64,000 bases of DNA from Pelomonas sp. Root405 (GTDB lineage Bacteria > Pseudomonadota > Gammaproteobacteria > Burkholderiales > Burkholderiaceae_C), in assembly GCF_001425165.1 (NCBI RefSeq), contig NZ_LMDU01000001.1, forward strand, positions 1,209,311 through 1,273,310, given 5' to 3'. Positions 51,961 through 60,395 of this stretch are shown one piece after another. Positions within the stretch are counted from its first letter, which is position 1. The number at the start of each line of letters is the position of its first letter. The notes below the pieces were generated by a model. The model was not told where the DNA came from and searched no databases. It was given only the letters and a program-made list of their open reading frames with translations. The position numbers and the translations under genes are program-made.

Positions 51961-53037
51961 ATGAGTTCACAAGACCGCGCCTGGGCCGCCACCCGCAAGG
52001 GCCTGTTCGAGCTGCGCCGCCGCGGCGGCAACTGGGGGATCGAGAACATCAGCTTCCTGGCCGAGCCGGTCAGCATGCTGCTGCCACCCGACGCATCCGG
52101 CCGCATGCTGGCCGCGCTCAACCTCGGCCACTTCGGCGTCAAGCTGCATGCCTCTGACGATGCCGGCAAGACTTGGCGGGAGGTCGGCGTGCCGATCTTT
52201 CCGCCGCAGCCGGAAGGCGCTGAAGGGCCGGAATGGAAGCTGCTGCAGATCTGGTCGATGGAGCGCGCCGGTGATGTGATCTGGGCCGGCACCATCCCCG
52301 GTGGGCTGTTCAGCAGCCGTGACGGCGGCACGACCTGGCAGCTCAATGAGGCGCTCTGGTACGAGCCGCTGCGCCTGGGCTGGTTCGGCGGCGGCAGCGA
52401 CGCGCCGGCCATCCATTCCATCTGCGCGCGCGCCGACGAGCCAGACGAACTGCTGCTGGGCATCTCCTGCGGCGGCGCATGGCGCACGACCGATGGCGGG
52501 CTGACCTGGGGCCTGAGCGCCAAGGGCATGCGCGCCGAGTTCATGCCGCCCGAGCAGGCCGGCGACGAGAACGTGCAGGACCCGCACCTCATCGCCCGCT
52601 GCCGCGACGTGCCCGAGGTGCTCTGGTGCCAGCATCACAACGGCATCTTCCGCAGCGCCGACAACGGCGCCAACTGGGCCGAGCTGCAGGCCCAGCCGTC
52701 CAGCTTCGGCTTCCCCGTGGCAGCCCATCCGAGCGATCCCGACACCGCCTGGTTCGCGCCCGCCGTGAAGGACGAGAAGCGTGTGCCGGTCGACGGCGCC
52801 CTGTGCGTCACGCGCACTCGCGACGGCGGCAAGACCTTCGAGGTCTTGCGCACCGGCCTGCCGCAGCGGCATTGCTACGACCTGATCTACCGCCACGGCC
52901 TGGCGGTGGACGACAGCGGCGAGCAGCTGATGATGGGCTCGACGACCGGCGGCCTGTGGACCAGCGGCGATGGCGGCGACAGCTGGCAGACCCTCTTAGC
53001 CCATCTGCCGCCGATCTACGCCGTCAAGTTCGGCTGA
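51961..53037 (+). CDS. Asp-box/BNR-repeat beta-propeller protein
   Basis: This 358-residue protein contains six Asp-box motifs: [40 protein letters not shown] and SGDGGDSW, spread along the chain, as in sialidase-like or VPS10-like propellers. There is no signal peptide, so it is probably cytoplasmic. It has no clear sialidase catalytic set. It is encoded 3 nt after the MoaD-like gene. Its end overlaps the convergent PPK2 gene by 14 nt. The function is unknown. Confidence 0.88.
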   Translation: MSSQDRAWAATRKGLFELRRRGGNWGIENISFLAEPVSMLLPPDASGRMLAALNLGHFGVKLHASDDAGKTWREVGVPIFPPQPEGAEGPEWKLLQIWSMERAGDVIWAGTIPGGLFSSRDGGTTWQLNEALWYEPLRLGWFGGGSDAPAIHSICARADEPDELLLGISCGGAWRTTDGGLTWGLSAKGMRAEFMPPEQAGDENVQDPHLIARCRDVPEVLWCQHHNGIFRSADNGANWAELQAQPSSFGFPVAAHPSDPDTAWFAPAVKDEKRVPVDGALCVTRTRDGGKTFEVLRTGLPQRHCYDLIYRHGLAVDDSGEQLMMGSTTGGLWTSGDGGDSWQTLLAHLPPIYAVKFG

Positions 53038-53893
53038 GGCGTTTGCGGATCGCGGCCAGCTCGGTGGCGTCCAGCGTGGGCGGCGGGTAGCTTATCTTCA
53101 GCGCCGCCAGCACATCGACGATGACCTGCGACACGATCAGCCGCGCATTGCGCTTGTCGTCCGCCGGCACGACATACCAGGGCGCCTCGGCGCGGCTGGT
53201 GGCGCCCAGCGCCTCGCCATAGGCGCGCATGTACTTGGGCCACAGCGCCCGCTCGGTCATGTCGTCGGCGGTGAACTTCCAGTTCTTGGCCGGGTCGTCA
53301 AGCCGTGCCAGGAAGCGCTGGCGCTGCTCTTCCTTGGACAGGTGCAGGAAGAACTTGACGACGCGCGTGCCGTTGCTGTGCAGGTGCTGCTCCAGGGCGT
53401 TGATGGAGGCGTAGCGGGCCGACCAGATCGCCGGCGTCCGTGTGCTCTCCTTGGGCAGCGACTGCGCCTTCAGGATCTCGGGGTGCACGCGCACGATCAG
53501 CACCTCCTCGTAGTAGGAGCGGTTGAAGATGCCGATGCGCCCGCGCTCGGGCAGGCATTGCGTGGTGCGCCACAGGAAGTCGTGGTCCAGCTCCAGGGCG
53601 GTGGGGTGCTTGAAACTGAAGACCTGGCAGCCCTGCGGGTTCACGCCCGACATCACATGCTTGATCACGCCGTCCTTGCCCGCGGCGTCCATGGCCTGGA
53701 AGATCAGCAGCAGCGAGTAGCGGTTGTGCGCATACAGCAGGTCCTGCAGCTCGCTGAGGCGTTCGACCTGGGCGTCGAGCTGGCGCTCGTAGTCACCCTT
53801 GTCGCCGTACAGCGGCGCCACGACGGTGGGCCGCTGCGAGAGCTTGAGCTTCTGGCCAGGCGTGACCCGGTAGGCGTCGGTGGCAATTTTCAT
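53024..53893 (-). CDS. ppk2: polyphosphate kinase 2, class II/III-like
   Basis: This 289-residue PPK2 has Walker [10 protein letters not shown] (67-75), Walker [22 protein letters not shown] (about 114-134 region) and the lid segment [22 protein letters not shown] and NRSYYEEVL mark the group that phosphorylates AMP and/or ADP (classes II-III), distinct from the class I gene at 24842. The exact class needs a tree. The start overlaps the divergent frame upstream of the solute-binding protein. Confidence 0.92.
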   Translation of the reverse strand: MKIATDAYRVTPGQKLKLSQRPTVVAPLYGDKGDYERQLDAQVERLSELQDLLYAHNRYSLLLIFQAMDAAGKDGVIKHVMSGVNPQGCQVFSFKHPTALELDHDFLWRTTQCLPERGRIGIFNRSYYEEVLIVRVHPEILKAQSLPKESTRTPAIWSARYASINALEQHLHSNGTRVVKFFLHLSKEEQRQRFLARLDDPAKNWKFTADDMTERALWPKYMRAYGEALGATSRAEAPWYVVPADDKRNARLIVSQVIVDVLAALKISYPPPTLDATELAAIRKRLSRT

Positions 53894-53963
53894 GGCGCTG
53901 TGCGGCTCGTTGGTGAGGCGCCAGCCTACGCCGATGCGCCTGGCGGTCTATCCTGCGACCGAC

Positions 53964-54710
53964 ATGCTCCAACGACTGCTGTTCGCGCTGATGCTGTTTG
54001 CGCCGCCTTTGGCCGATGCGGCCTGCACGCGGCCGCTGCGCGTGCCCTTCGAGGACTGGCGGCCCTATTCCTTCATCGCCGACGGCCGCCACACGGGCCT
54101 GGAGACCGAGTTGCTCGCCGTCGTGGCGAAGGAGGCGGGTTGCCGCGTCGTCTATGTGCGCGAGGTGCCGCGCAACCGCCGCCTGCCCATGCTGGCCGCG
54201 GGCGAACTGGACGTGCTGCTTGCCGCCACGCCCCGGGCGGGTGACCCGGCCTGGTACACGCGTCCCTATCGCGACGAGGTGTTCGGCGCCTTCATGCGCG
54301 CCGACGAGGCGCGGCTTGATGCGCGCTCGCTGGAGGAGCTGCTGCAGGCGCGCCTGCGCCTGGTCACGCACCGCGGGCCCGCCAGCCTGCCCATCATCCA
54401 TGAGTTCAATGCGCGCGGACAGCTGACCTGGTTCGAGGACTATGCCAAGGGCGTGCAGCTCATGCAGCTGGGGCGCGGCGACGTGCTGCTCGGCGACAGC
54501 GTCGCCATTGCCTTTGCCGCGCGTGCGGTCGACGTGCCGCTGGTGGAGCTGCCCATTCGCATGCCGCGCGACCCGGTCACCTACAAGCTCAGCCGCAAGT
54601 CATTGACCGAAGCCGACCTGCGTGCCTTCAACCAGGCCATCCGGCGCCTGGAAGCGCGCGGCGAGTTGCAGCGCATCCGCGACCGCTGGTTACCCGAGAT
54701 GCCGCGTTGA
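53964..54710 (+). CDS. periplasmic solute-binding protein, family 3-like
   Basis: This 248-residue protein has a signal peptide (about 1-19, ending ADA) and a two-lobed SBP_bac_3 fold: FEDWRPYSFIADGRHTGLETELL and EVPRNRRLPMLAAGELDVLLA. No ABC permease or ATPase is adjacent, so it may be an orphan binding protein or a signalling receptor. The ATG at 53964 is chosen because the signal peptide starts there. Confidence 0.85.
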   Translation: MLQRLLFALMLFAPPLADAACTRPLRVPFEDWRPYSFIADGRHTGLETELLAVVAKEAGCRVVYVREVPRNRRLPMLAAGELDVLLAATPRAGDPAWYTRPYRDEVFGAFMRADEARLDARSLEELLQARLRLVTHRGPASLPIIHEFNARGQLTWFEDYAKGVQLMQLGRGDVLLGDSVAIAFAARAVDVPLVELPIRMPRDPVTYKLSRKSLTEADLRAFNQAIRRLEARGELQRIRDRWLPEMPR

Positions 54711-54722
54711 GGCGCTTGCTGC

Positions 54723-55412
54723 TCAGGTTGCTGCCGGCCAGTGCCCGGCCGGCAGTGCCTGCAAACGCAATGCGGCCCCGGTGACCGGGTGCGTCAGGGC
54801 CAGCGTGAACGCATGCAGCCACAGTCGTTGCAAGCCCAGATGGGCCGCCGCGGCGCGGTTCAGCGCCCCCTTGCCATGCGTGGCGTCGCCAAGGATGGGA
54901 TGGGCGATGTGTTTGAGGTGGCGGCGGATCTGGTGGCGCCGGCCTTGCAGCGGCTCCGCTTCGAGCAGGGCGACGCGTGTGCTTGCAAAGCGCGCATCGG
55001 TGACGAGGGGCCATTCGATGCGGCGCAGCACGCGCCAGCGCGTCTGCGCTGCCAGCGTGGGCTGGCCGGCCGAGGGCAGTTCGGGGTCGCGGGCCAGCGG
55101 GTGGTCGATCAAACCCTCGTCGTCGCCCGGCCAGCCGCGCACCAGCGCGAGATAGCGCTTGCTGCACTGCCCGTGCTCGAACATCGGTCCCAGCAGCGAC
55201 GCCGCTGAGGCCGACAGCGCAAACAGCAGCACGCCCGAGGTGCCGCGGTCCAGCCGGTGCACGGGCCAGACCGGCCGGCCGAGCTGGTCGCGCAGCAACT
55301 GCAGCGCGGCCTGGTCCTCATGCGCGGCAAGCTGGGTCCGATGCACCAGCAGGCCGGGTGGCTTGTCGATGGCGACGAGGTGGTCGTCGATGTGCAGGAT
55401 GCTGAGCGTCAA
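54723..55412 (-). CDS. truC: tRNA pseudouridine(65) synthase TruC-like
   Basis: This 229-residue RluA-family enzyme has the catalytic Asp55 in HRLDRGTSG and the N-terminal ILHIDDHLVAIDKPPGLLVHR, which matches TruC (position 65 of tRNA) better than RluA/C/D; no S4 domain is present. The start is a TTG at 55412, overlapping the ychJ stop (TTGA). It is last in the operon GNAT-ychJ-truC. Confidence 0.88.
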   Translation of the reverse strand: MTLSILHIDDHLVAIDKPPGLLVHRTQLAAHEDQAALQLLRDQLGRPVWPVHRLDRGTSGVLLFALSASAASLLGPMFEHGQCSKRYLALVRGWPGDDEGLIDHPLARDPELPSAGQPTLAAQTRWRVLRRIEWPLVTDARFASTRVALLEAEPLQGRRHQIRRHLKHIAHPILGDATHGKGALNRAAAAHLGLQRLWLHAFTLALTHPVTGAALRLQALPAGHWPAAT

Positions 55413-55798
55413 GACAGCTCGCCGTCGACATAGAACCATTCGCCGTGCTCGCGCACGAAGCGGCTGACCTCGTGCAGGCGGTGCGCCCGCCCGCCGAGCT
55501 TGCTGCGCGCGACGAATTCGACCGTGCCGTGGTCGGCGTCCTGCATCGCGCTGCGCTTGACGTCCAGCCCCAGCCACTTCAGGCCGGGCTCGGGCGGCGG
55601 GAGTTCAGCCGGGCGGGTGCTTGGGTGCCAGCTGGCCAGCAGGTAGTCGCGCCGGTCCAGCACGAAGGCCGAGTAGCGCGAGCGCATCAGCGTTTCGGGT
55701 GTGGCCGCTGCCAGGCCCTCGCCGGCACCGAAGGCAGCGTGCAACACGCCGCAGCAAGCGCCGTAGCTGCGGTTCATGCCGCAGGGGCAGGGCGCCAT
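55409..55798 (-). CDS. ychJ: YchJ family protein (SEC-C-like)
   Basis: This 129-residue protein begins with the zinc-knuckle motif CPCGMNRSYGACCG (4-17), then TPETLMRSRYSAFVLDRRDYLLASWHPSTRP, the YchJ core, and a beta-rich NTF2-like tail. The function is unknown. The start overlaps the GNAT stop as ATGA and the stop overlaps the truC start. Confidence 0.93.
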   Translation of the reverse strand: MAPCPCGMNRSYGACCGVLHAAFGAGEGLAAATPETLMRSRYSAFVLDRRDYLLASWHPSTRPAELPPPEPGLKWLGLDVKRSAMQDADHGTVEFVARSKLGGRAHRLHEVSRFVREHGEWFYVDGELS

Positions 55799-56325
55799 CA
55801 CAGCCGCAGTTCCCAGCGTTCGCTGATGACCTGGCGGCCAAAGCTGGTCAGCGCCTCGCTGTGCACCAGCGCATAGCCTTCGGCCGAATAGATCGCCCGT
55901 GCGGATGTCAGCTCGCTCTGGGTCCACAGCGTGATGCGCGCATAGCCGGCGCCGCGGGCGAAATCGCTGCAGCGGCGCACCAGCCGCTTGCCGATGCCCA
56001 GCCCGCGCGCCCGTGGTTCCAGCAACAGCAGGCGCAATTGCGCGACGCCCTCTCGCACGTCGCCCGTCGCCTCGTCGCGGGCTCGAACCAGCATGACGCT
56101 GCCCAGCCGCTCCGCGCCGCGCGCGGCAATCCAGCAGGCCTCGCGCTCGGCGCTCAGGCGGTCGACGAAGTCGGCGCAGATGCGTGCCACCAGCGCCTCG
56201 AAATGAACGTCAAGGGCGTACTCGGCGGCGTAGAAGGCGCCGTGCCGCTCGATGATCCAGCCCAGGTCGCCGGGCTGGGGCGGGCGCAGTTCGACGGTGG
56301 TTGGCAGCTCCATGGTCGCCATCAT
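55798..56325 (-). CDS. GNAT family N-acetyltransferase
   Basis: This 175-residue protein has a GNAT domain with the acetyl-CoA loop LLLEPRARGLGIGKRLVRRC (about 99-118) and ITLWTQSELTSARAIYSAEGY downstream. The arrangement LGWIIERHGAFYAAEYALD near the N-terminus resembles the acetyltransferase half of MarR-GNAT fusion proteins, here without the MarR part. It is the first gene of the operon. The ATG at 56325 is used; the next ATG is 3 nt inside. Confidence 0.88.
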   Translation of the reverse strand: MMATMELPTTVELRPPQPGDLGWIIERHGAFYAAEYALDVHFEALVARICADFVDRLSAEREACWIAARGAERLGSVMLVRARDEATGDVREGVAQLRLLLLEPRARGLGIGKRLVRRCSDFARGAGYARITLWTQSELTSARAIYSAEGYALVHSEALTSFGRQVISERWELRL

Positions 56326-56386
56326 CGTCGAGCCGCCCGGCCGCTGCAGCAGGCGCTACGCTGGCGACCGTCAGACAGGAGAACGC

Positions 56387-56656
56387 ATGGGCATCGTGGT
56401 GTATTGGCTGGAAGGCGACGGCGAGGCGGCTGCGCCGGTCTGTCAGCTCTTCGGCAGCAAGGAGCTGACGCAGGCGCTGGCCTGGGCGGAGGACAGGCGC
56501 CGGCAGGGCCATCGGCATGTCAGCATCTCGGCCGAACTGGAAGAGAGCGTGGGCCGGCCAGGTGTCGCCGCGGTGGAGGCCGGCCTGACGCCGGGCGGCG
56601 AGGCCTACGAATGGTCCAAGGCGGGCCGGGCCGGCAAGGTGCGCAAGGGGAGATAG
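56387..56656 (+). CDS. small conserved-looking hypothetical protein
   Basis: This 89-residue protein is unrecognised. It begins MGIVVYWLEG, has a likely helix LTQALAWAEDRRRQGHRHVS (about 27-46) and a basic tail. There is no signal peptide or Cys pair. The start has AGGAG about 6 nt upstream. It sits 23 nt before uvrD and may share its transcript. Confidence 0.65.
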   Translation: MGIVVYWLEGDGEAAAPVCQLFGSKELTQALAWAEDRRRQGHRHVSISAELEESVGRPGVAAVEAGLTPGGEAYEWSKAGRAGKVRKGR

Positions 56657-56679
56657 AGGCGCCTCTTTAAAATGCGTCG

Positions 56680-59052
56680 ATGAATCTCCCGCATGACGTC
56701 AGCGACGCTGCTCAGCACAGTCCCCTTCTCAAGAACCTCAACCCCGAGCAACTGGCCGCCGTGACGGCCGAACCCGCACCCGCGCTGATCCTGGCCGGTG
56801 CCGGCTCGGGCAAGACCCGGGTGCTGACCACACGCATCGCCTGGCTGCTGCAGACCGGCCAGGTCAGCCCCGGTGGGGTGATGGCCGTGACCTTCACGAA
56901 CAAGGCGGCCAAGGAGATGCTGACCCGCCTGTCGACCATGCTGCCCTTCAATGTGCGCGGCATGTGGATCGGCACCTTCCACGGCCTGTGCAACCGCTTC
57001 CTGCGCGCGCACTGGAAGCTGGCCAACCTGCCCCAGGCCTTCCAGATCCTGGACGCCAGCGATTCCACATCGGCCGTCAAGCGCGTCATCAAGGCGATGA
57101 AGCTCGACGAGGAGCGCTTCGTCCCCAAGCAGGTCGGCTGGTTCATCGCCGGCTGCAAGGAAGACGCCCAGCGCCCCGGCGACGTCGAGCCGCGCGATGA
57201 GCAGACCAAGAAGCTCATCGAGATCTACGCCAATTACGACGACCAATGCCAGCGCGAAGGCGTGGTCGACTTCGCCGAGCTGATGCTGCGCAGCTATGAA
57301 CTGCTGCGCGACAACGCGTCCGTGCGCGAGCACTACCAGCGGCGCTTCCGCCATATCCTGGTCGACGAGTTCCAGGACACCAACAAGCTGCAGTACGCCT
57401 GGCTGAAGATGTTCGCGCCACCTGGCCAGGACAACGGCCAGAGCCTCTTGGCCGTCGGCGACGACGACCAGAGCATCTACGCCTTCCGCGGCGCCCGCGT
57501 TGGCAACATGGCCGACTTCGAGCGCGAGTACCGCGTCAAGCGTGTCATCAAGCTGGAGCAGAACTACCGCAGCTTCGGCCACATCCTGGATGCCGCCAAC
57601 GAGCTGATCAGCCGCAACAGCCAGCGCCTGGGCAAGACCCTGCGCACCGACGCCGGCCAGGGCGACCCCATCCGCGTGCAGGAGGCGCCAAGCGATTTTG
57701 CCGAGGCGCAGTGGGTCATCGAGGAGATCCAGAGCCTGCACCGGGGCGGCATGGACCGCCAGGAGATCGCCATCCTCTACCGCAGCAATGCGCAGTCCCG
57801 CGTCATCGAATCGGCGCTGTTCAACGCGGGCATCCCATACCGCGTCTACGGCGGCCTGCGCTTCTTCGAGCGCGCCGAGGTCAAGCATGCGCTGGCCTAT
57901 CTGCGCCTGTTGGAGAACCCGAACGACGACACCAGCTTCCTGCGCGTCGTCAACTTCCCGACCCGCGGCATCGGCGCCAAGACGCTGGAGAACCTGCAGG
58001 ACGCGGCCAAGGCGAGCGGTCGCAGCCTCTACCAGAGCGTGGGCGCCATCACCGGCAAGGGCGGCGCCAACCTGGTCGCCTTCACCAACCTGATCGACTC
58101 GACGCGCAACCTCACGCAGGGCATGACGCTGCGCGAGATCATCGAGCAGGTGCTGGAGACCTCGGGCCTGCTGGACTTCTACCGCACCGACAAGGACGGC
58201 GCCGAGCGGCTGGAGAACCTGGACGAACTGATCAACGCCGCCGAGGCCTTCGTCATGCAGGAGGGCTTCGGCAAGAACGCCGTCGGCCTGCCGGTGGACG
58301 AGGTGGCCGAGGCCGGTACGCCGGGCGCCGTGCCCGATGCCGAGACCGGCGAGATCATGTCGCCGCTGGTCGCCTTTCTGACCCATGCGTCGCTGGAGGC
58401 CGGCGACAACCAGGCGCAGGCGGGCCAGGACGCCGTGCAGCTGATGACGGTGCATTCGGCCAAGGGCCTGGAGTTCGACGCCGTTTTCATCACCGGCCTG
58501 GAGGAAGGCCTGTTCCCGCACGAGAACTCGATGTCCGACCACGACGGCCTGGAGGAGGAACGCCGGCTGATGTATGTGGCCATCACGCGGGCACGCCAGA
58601 AGCTCTCACTGAGCTTTTGCCAGACGCGCATGCTGCACGGACAGACGCGTTATCACATCAAGAGCCGCTTCTTCGACGAGCTGCCGGAGGAGGCGCTGAA
58701 ATGGCTGACGCCGCGCAACCAGGGCTTCGGCTCCGGCTATGCGCGCGAGTACCAGCAGGCCTGGCAGCGCGGCTCGGGCCTCAAGGGCATGGTGGGCGCG
58801 GGCAATGTGCCCAATCGTGGAGAAAGGGCCGCCTGGGTGGAGCCACCTGTGCCAGCCAGCATGAAGCAGAAGGTGTCCGAAGAACATGGCGGCCTGCGCG
58901 TCGGCAAGGGCGTGTTCCACAACAAGTTCGGCGAAGGCGTGCTGTTGACGCTGGAAGGCAGCGGCACCGATGCGCGCGCGCAGGTCAACTTCGGGCGCCA
59001 TGGCACCAAGTGGCTGGCGCTGTCGGTGGCGAAACTGACGCCCATCGACTGA
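56680..59052 (+). CDS. uvrD: DNA helicase II (UvrD)
   Basis: This 790-residue SF1A 3'-5' helicase acts in nucleotide-excision and mismatch repair. Walker A AGAGSGKT is at 39-46, TFTNKAAKEM follows (about 73-82), DEFQDTN (about 229-235), GDDDQSIYAFRGA (about 265-277), QNYRS, and the C-terminal TVHSAKGLEFDAVFITGLEEG with VAITRARQKL. The last residues form a small Tudor-like tail typical of UvrD. Confidence 0.96.
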   Translation: MNLPHDVSDAAQHSPLLKNLNPEQLAAVTAEPAPALILAGAGSGKTRVLTTRIAWLLQTGQVSPGGVMAVTFTNKAAKEMLTRLSTMLPFNVRGMWIGTFHGLCNRFLRAHWKLANLPQAFQILDASDSTSAVKRVIKAMKLDEERFVPKQVGWFIAGCKEDAQRPGDVEPRDEQTKKLIEIYANYDDQCQREGVVDFAELMLRSYELLRDNASVREHYQRRFRHILVDEFQDTNKLQYAWLKMFAPPGQDNGQSLLAVGDDDQSIYAFRGARVGNMADFEREYRVKRVIKLEQNYRSFGHILDAANELISRNSQRLGKTLRTDAGQGDPIRVQEAPSDFAEAQWVIEEIQSLHRGGMDRQEIAILYRSNAQSRVIESALFNAGIPYRVYGGLRFFERAEVKHALAYLRLLENPNDDTSFLRVVNFPTRGIGAKTLENLQDAAKASGRSLYQSVGAITGKGGANLVAFTNLIDSTRNLTQGMTLREIIEQVLETSGLLDFYRTDKDGAERLENLDELINAAEAFVMQEGFGKNAVGLPVDEVAEAGTPGAVPDAETGEIMSPLVAFLTHASLEAGDNQAQAGQDAVQLMTVHSAKGLEFDAVFITGLEEGLFPHENSMSDHDGLEEERRLMYVAITRARQKLSLSFCQTRMLHGQTRYHIKSRFFDELPEEALKWLTPRNQGFGSGYAREYQQAWQRGSGLKGMVGAGNVPNRGERAAWVEPPVPASMKQKVSEEHGGLRVGKGVFHNKFGEGVLLTLEGSGTDARAQVNFGRHGTKWLALSVAKLTPID

Positions 59053-59060
59053 GGCGCTGG

Positions 59061-59873
59061 CTAGCGGCCCACGATGGCGATGTGGGCCTGGATCAACGTA
59101 TCCAGCGCACCCACGCCGAAGCGGGCGCCGATGGCCTTGGCCACGTGCGCGGTCAGTTCGGGCAGGCGGCCGGGCGCGCGCGCCTCGATCTCGGCGCGCA
59201 ACGGCGTGCCCTGGCAAAAGCCGAGGGCCGGCTGCGATGGTGATTCCGCGCGAGCCCTCAGCGGCAGCGTGATGATGTCGGCCGGGTGCTCGAAGCCGCC
59301 TTCTTCCAGCTCGGCGCGCAGCAGGTCCACGTCATGGCAGCCGTGCGGCGTGCGTGCCAGGAAGCGCGGCGGGTCGTCCGGGAAGGCCTCGGCCAGCGCC
59401 TGCGTCACGGTGGCGGCCAGCTCGTTGCTGTCGAGGTGGTCCCACACGTTGAACAGGAAAACGCCGCCCGGGCGCAGCACGCGGCGGATCTCGGCGAACG
59501 CAGCGGGCCGGTCGGGGAAGAACATCACGCCGAACTGGCATGCAACGAGGTCGAAGCTCGCGTCGGCAAACGGCAGCAGCTGGGCATCGGCCAGCCGCCA
59601 CTGCACAGCCCGGCTGGTGGCCAGCGTCGCGGCCATGTCGAGCATGGCAGGGTTGAGGTCGCTCGCGACGATGGTGGTTTGCGCGGGCAGCTCGGCCGCC
59701 AGATGGCGCGTCAGCACGCCGGTGCCTGCAGCGATCTCCAGCAGGGCAGACGGCCGCAGCGCCGCTGCGCGCGCTGCCAGGTCGAGCGCGAAGGGCTCGA
59801 AGATCAGCGGCACCAGGTAGTGCTCGTAGAGCTGGGGGATGGATCCCGTGAAGCCCCGGTCGGCGAGGTTCAT
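59061..59873 (-). CDS. class I SAM-dependent methyltransferase
   Basis: This 270-residue methyltransferase has the SAM motif LEIAAGTGVL (about 45-54), acidic ASDLNPAMLD (motif II, about 69-78), and the post-motif DLVACQFGVMFFPD and RVLRPGGVFLFNVWD, the UbiE/COQ5-like type 11 pattern. The substrate is unknown. The start at 59873 is chosen; the open frame upstream has no resemblance. It is divergent from the thioesterase gene. Confidence 0.9.
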   Translation of the reverse strand: MNLADRGFTGSIPQLYEHYLVPLIFEPFALDLAARAAALRPSALLEIAAGTGVLTRHLAAELPAQTTIVASDLNPAMLDMAATLATSRAVQWRLADAQLLPFADASFDLVACQFGVMFFPDRPAAFAEIRRVLRPGGVFLFNVWDHLDSNELAATVTQALAEAFPDDPPRFLARTPHGCHDVDLLRAELEEGGFEHPADIITLPLRARAESPSQPALGFCQGTPLRAEIEARAPGRLPELTAHVAKAIGARFGVGALDTLIQAHIAIVGR

Positions 59874-59962
59874 GTTGGCCCCTTGCCTCGTATGAGACGG
59901 GCCGATTGTGGGTGCGGTGCTAGTCTGGTTGCCGCTACCCACGCAATTGCTTGCAACTCGCC

Positions 59963-60385
59963 ATGACTGATCACCGCCCTTCACAATCCGAGCTGAGCGC
60001 TTTCCTGAAAGCCGAGTTCCCGCAGAACCGCTGCACGGTCGAGGACGTCGACGCGGATGGCAGCGTCGTCGTGGCCCACCCGGTGGGCGAGAGCGAACTG
60101 CGGCCAGGTGGCACGGTGTCGGGCCCGGTCATGATGACGCTGGCCGACGTGGCGCTTTATGTCGCCATCCTGGCGCGCATCGGCATCGTGCCGCTGGCGG
60201 TGACAACCAACCTGTCCATCAACTTCCTGCGCAAGCCGCGCGCCGACCGGCGTGTCGTGGCGCGCTGCCGGCTGATGAAGCTGGGCAAGTCGCTCGCGGT
60301 CGGCGAGGTGTGGATATTCTCGGAAGGCGAGGACGAGCCGGTGGCTCACGCCACCGGCACCTACGCGATCCCGCGGGACCGCTGA
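59963..60385 (+). CDS. PaaI/YdiI-type hot-dog thioesterase
   Basis: This 140-residue single hot-dog protein has the family core LRPGGTVSGPVMMTLADVALYVAIL (about 47-71), with Asp in the catalytic position, and TTNLSINFLRKPRADRRVVARCRLMKLGKSLAVGEV. It probably hydrolyses acyl-CoA thioesters. The GG/GH pattern varies, so the substrate cannot be named. Confidence 0.9.
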   Translation: MTDHRPSQSELSAFLKAEFPQNRCTVEDVDADGSVVVAHPVGESELRPGGTVSGPVMMTLADVALYVAILARIGIVPLAVTTNLSINFLRKPRADRRVVARCRLMKLGKSLAVGEVWIFSEGEDEPVAHATGTYAIPRDR

Positions 60386-60395
60386 ACCCCAAGCT

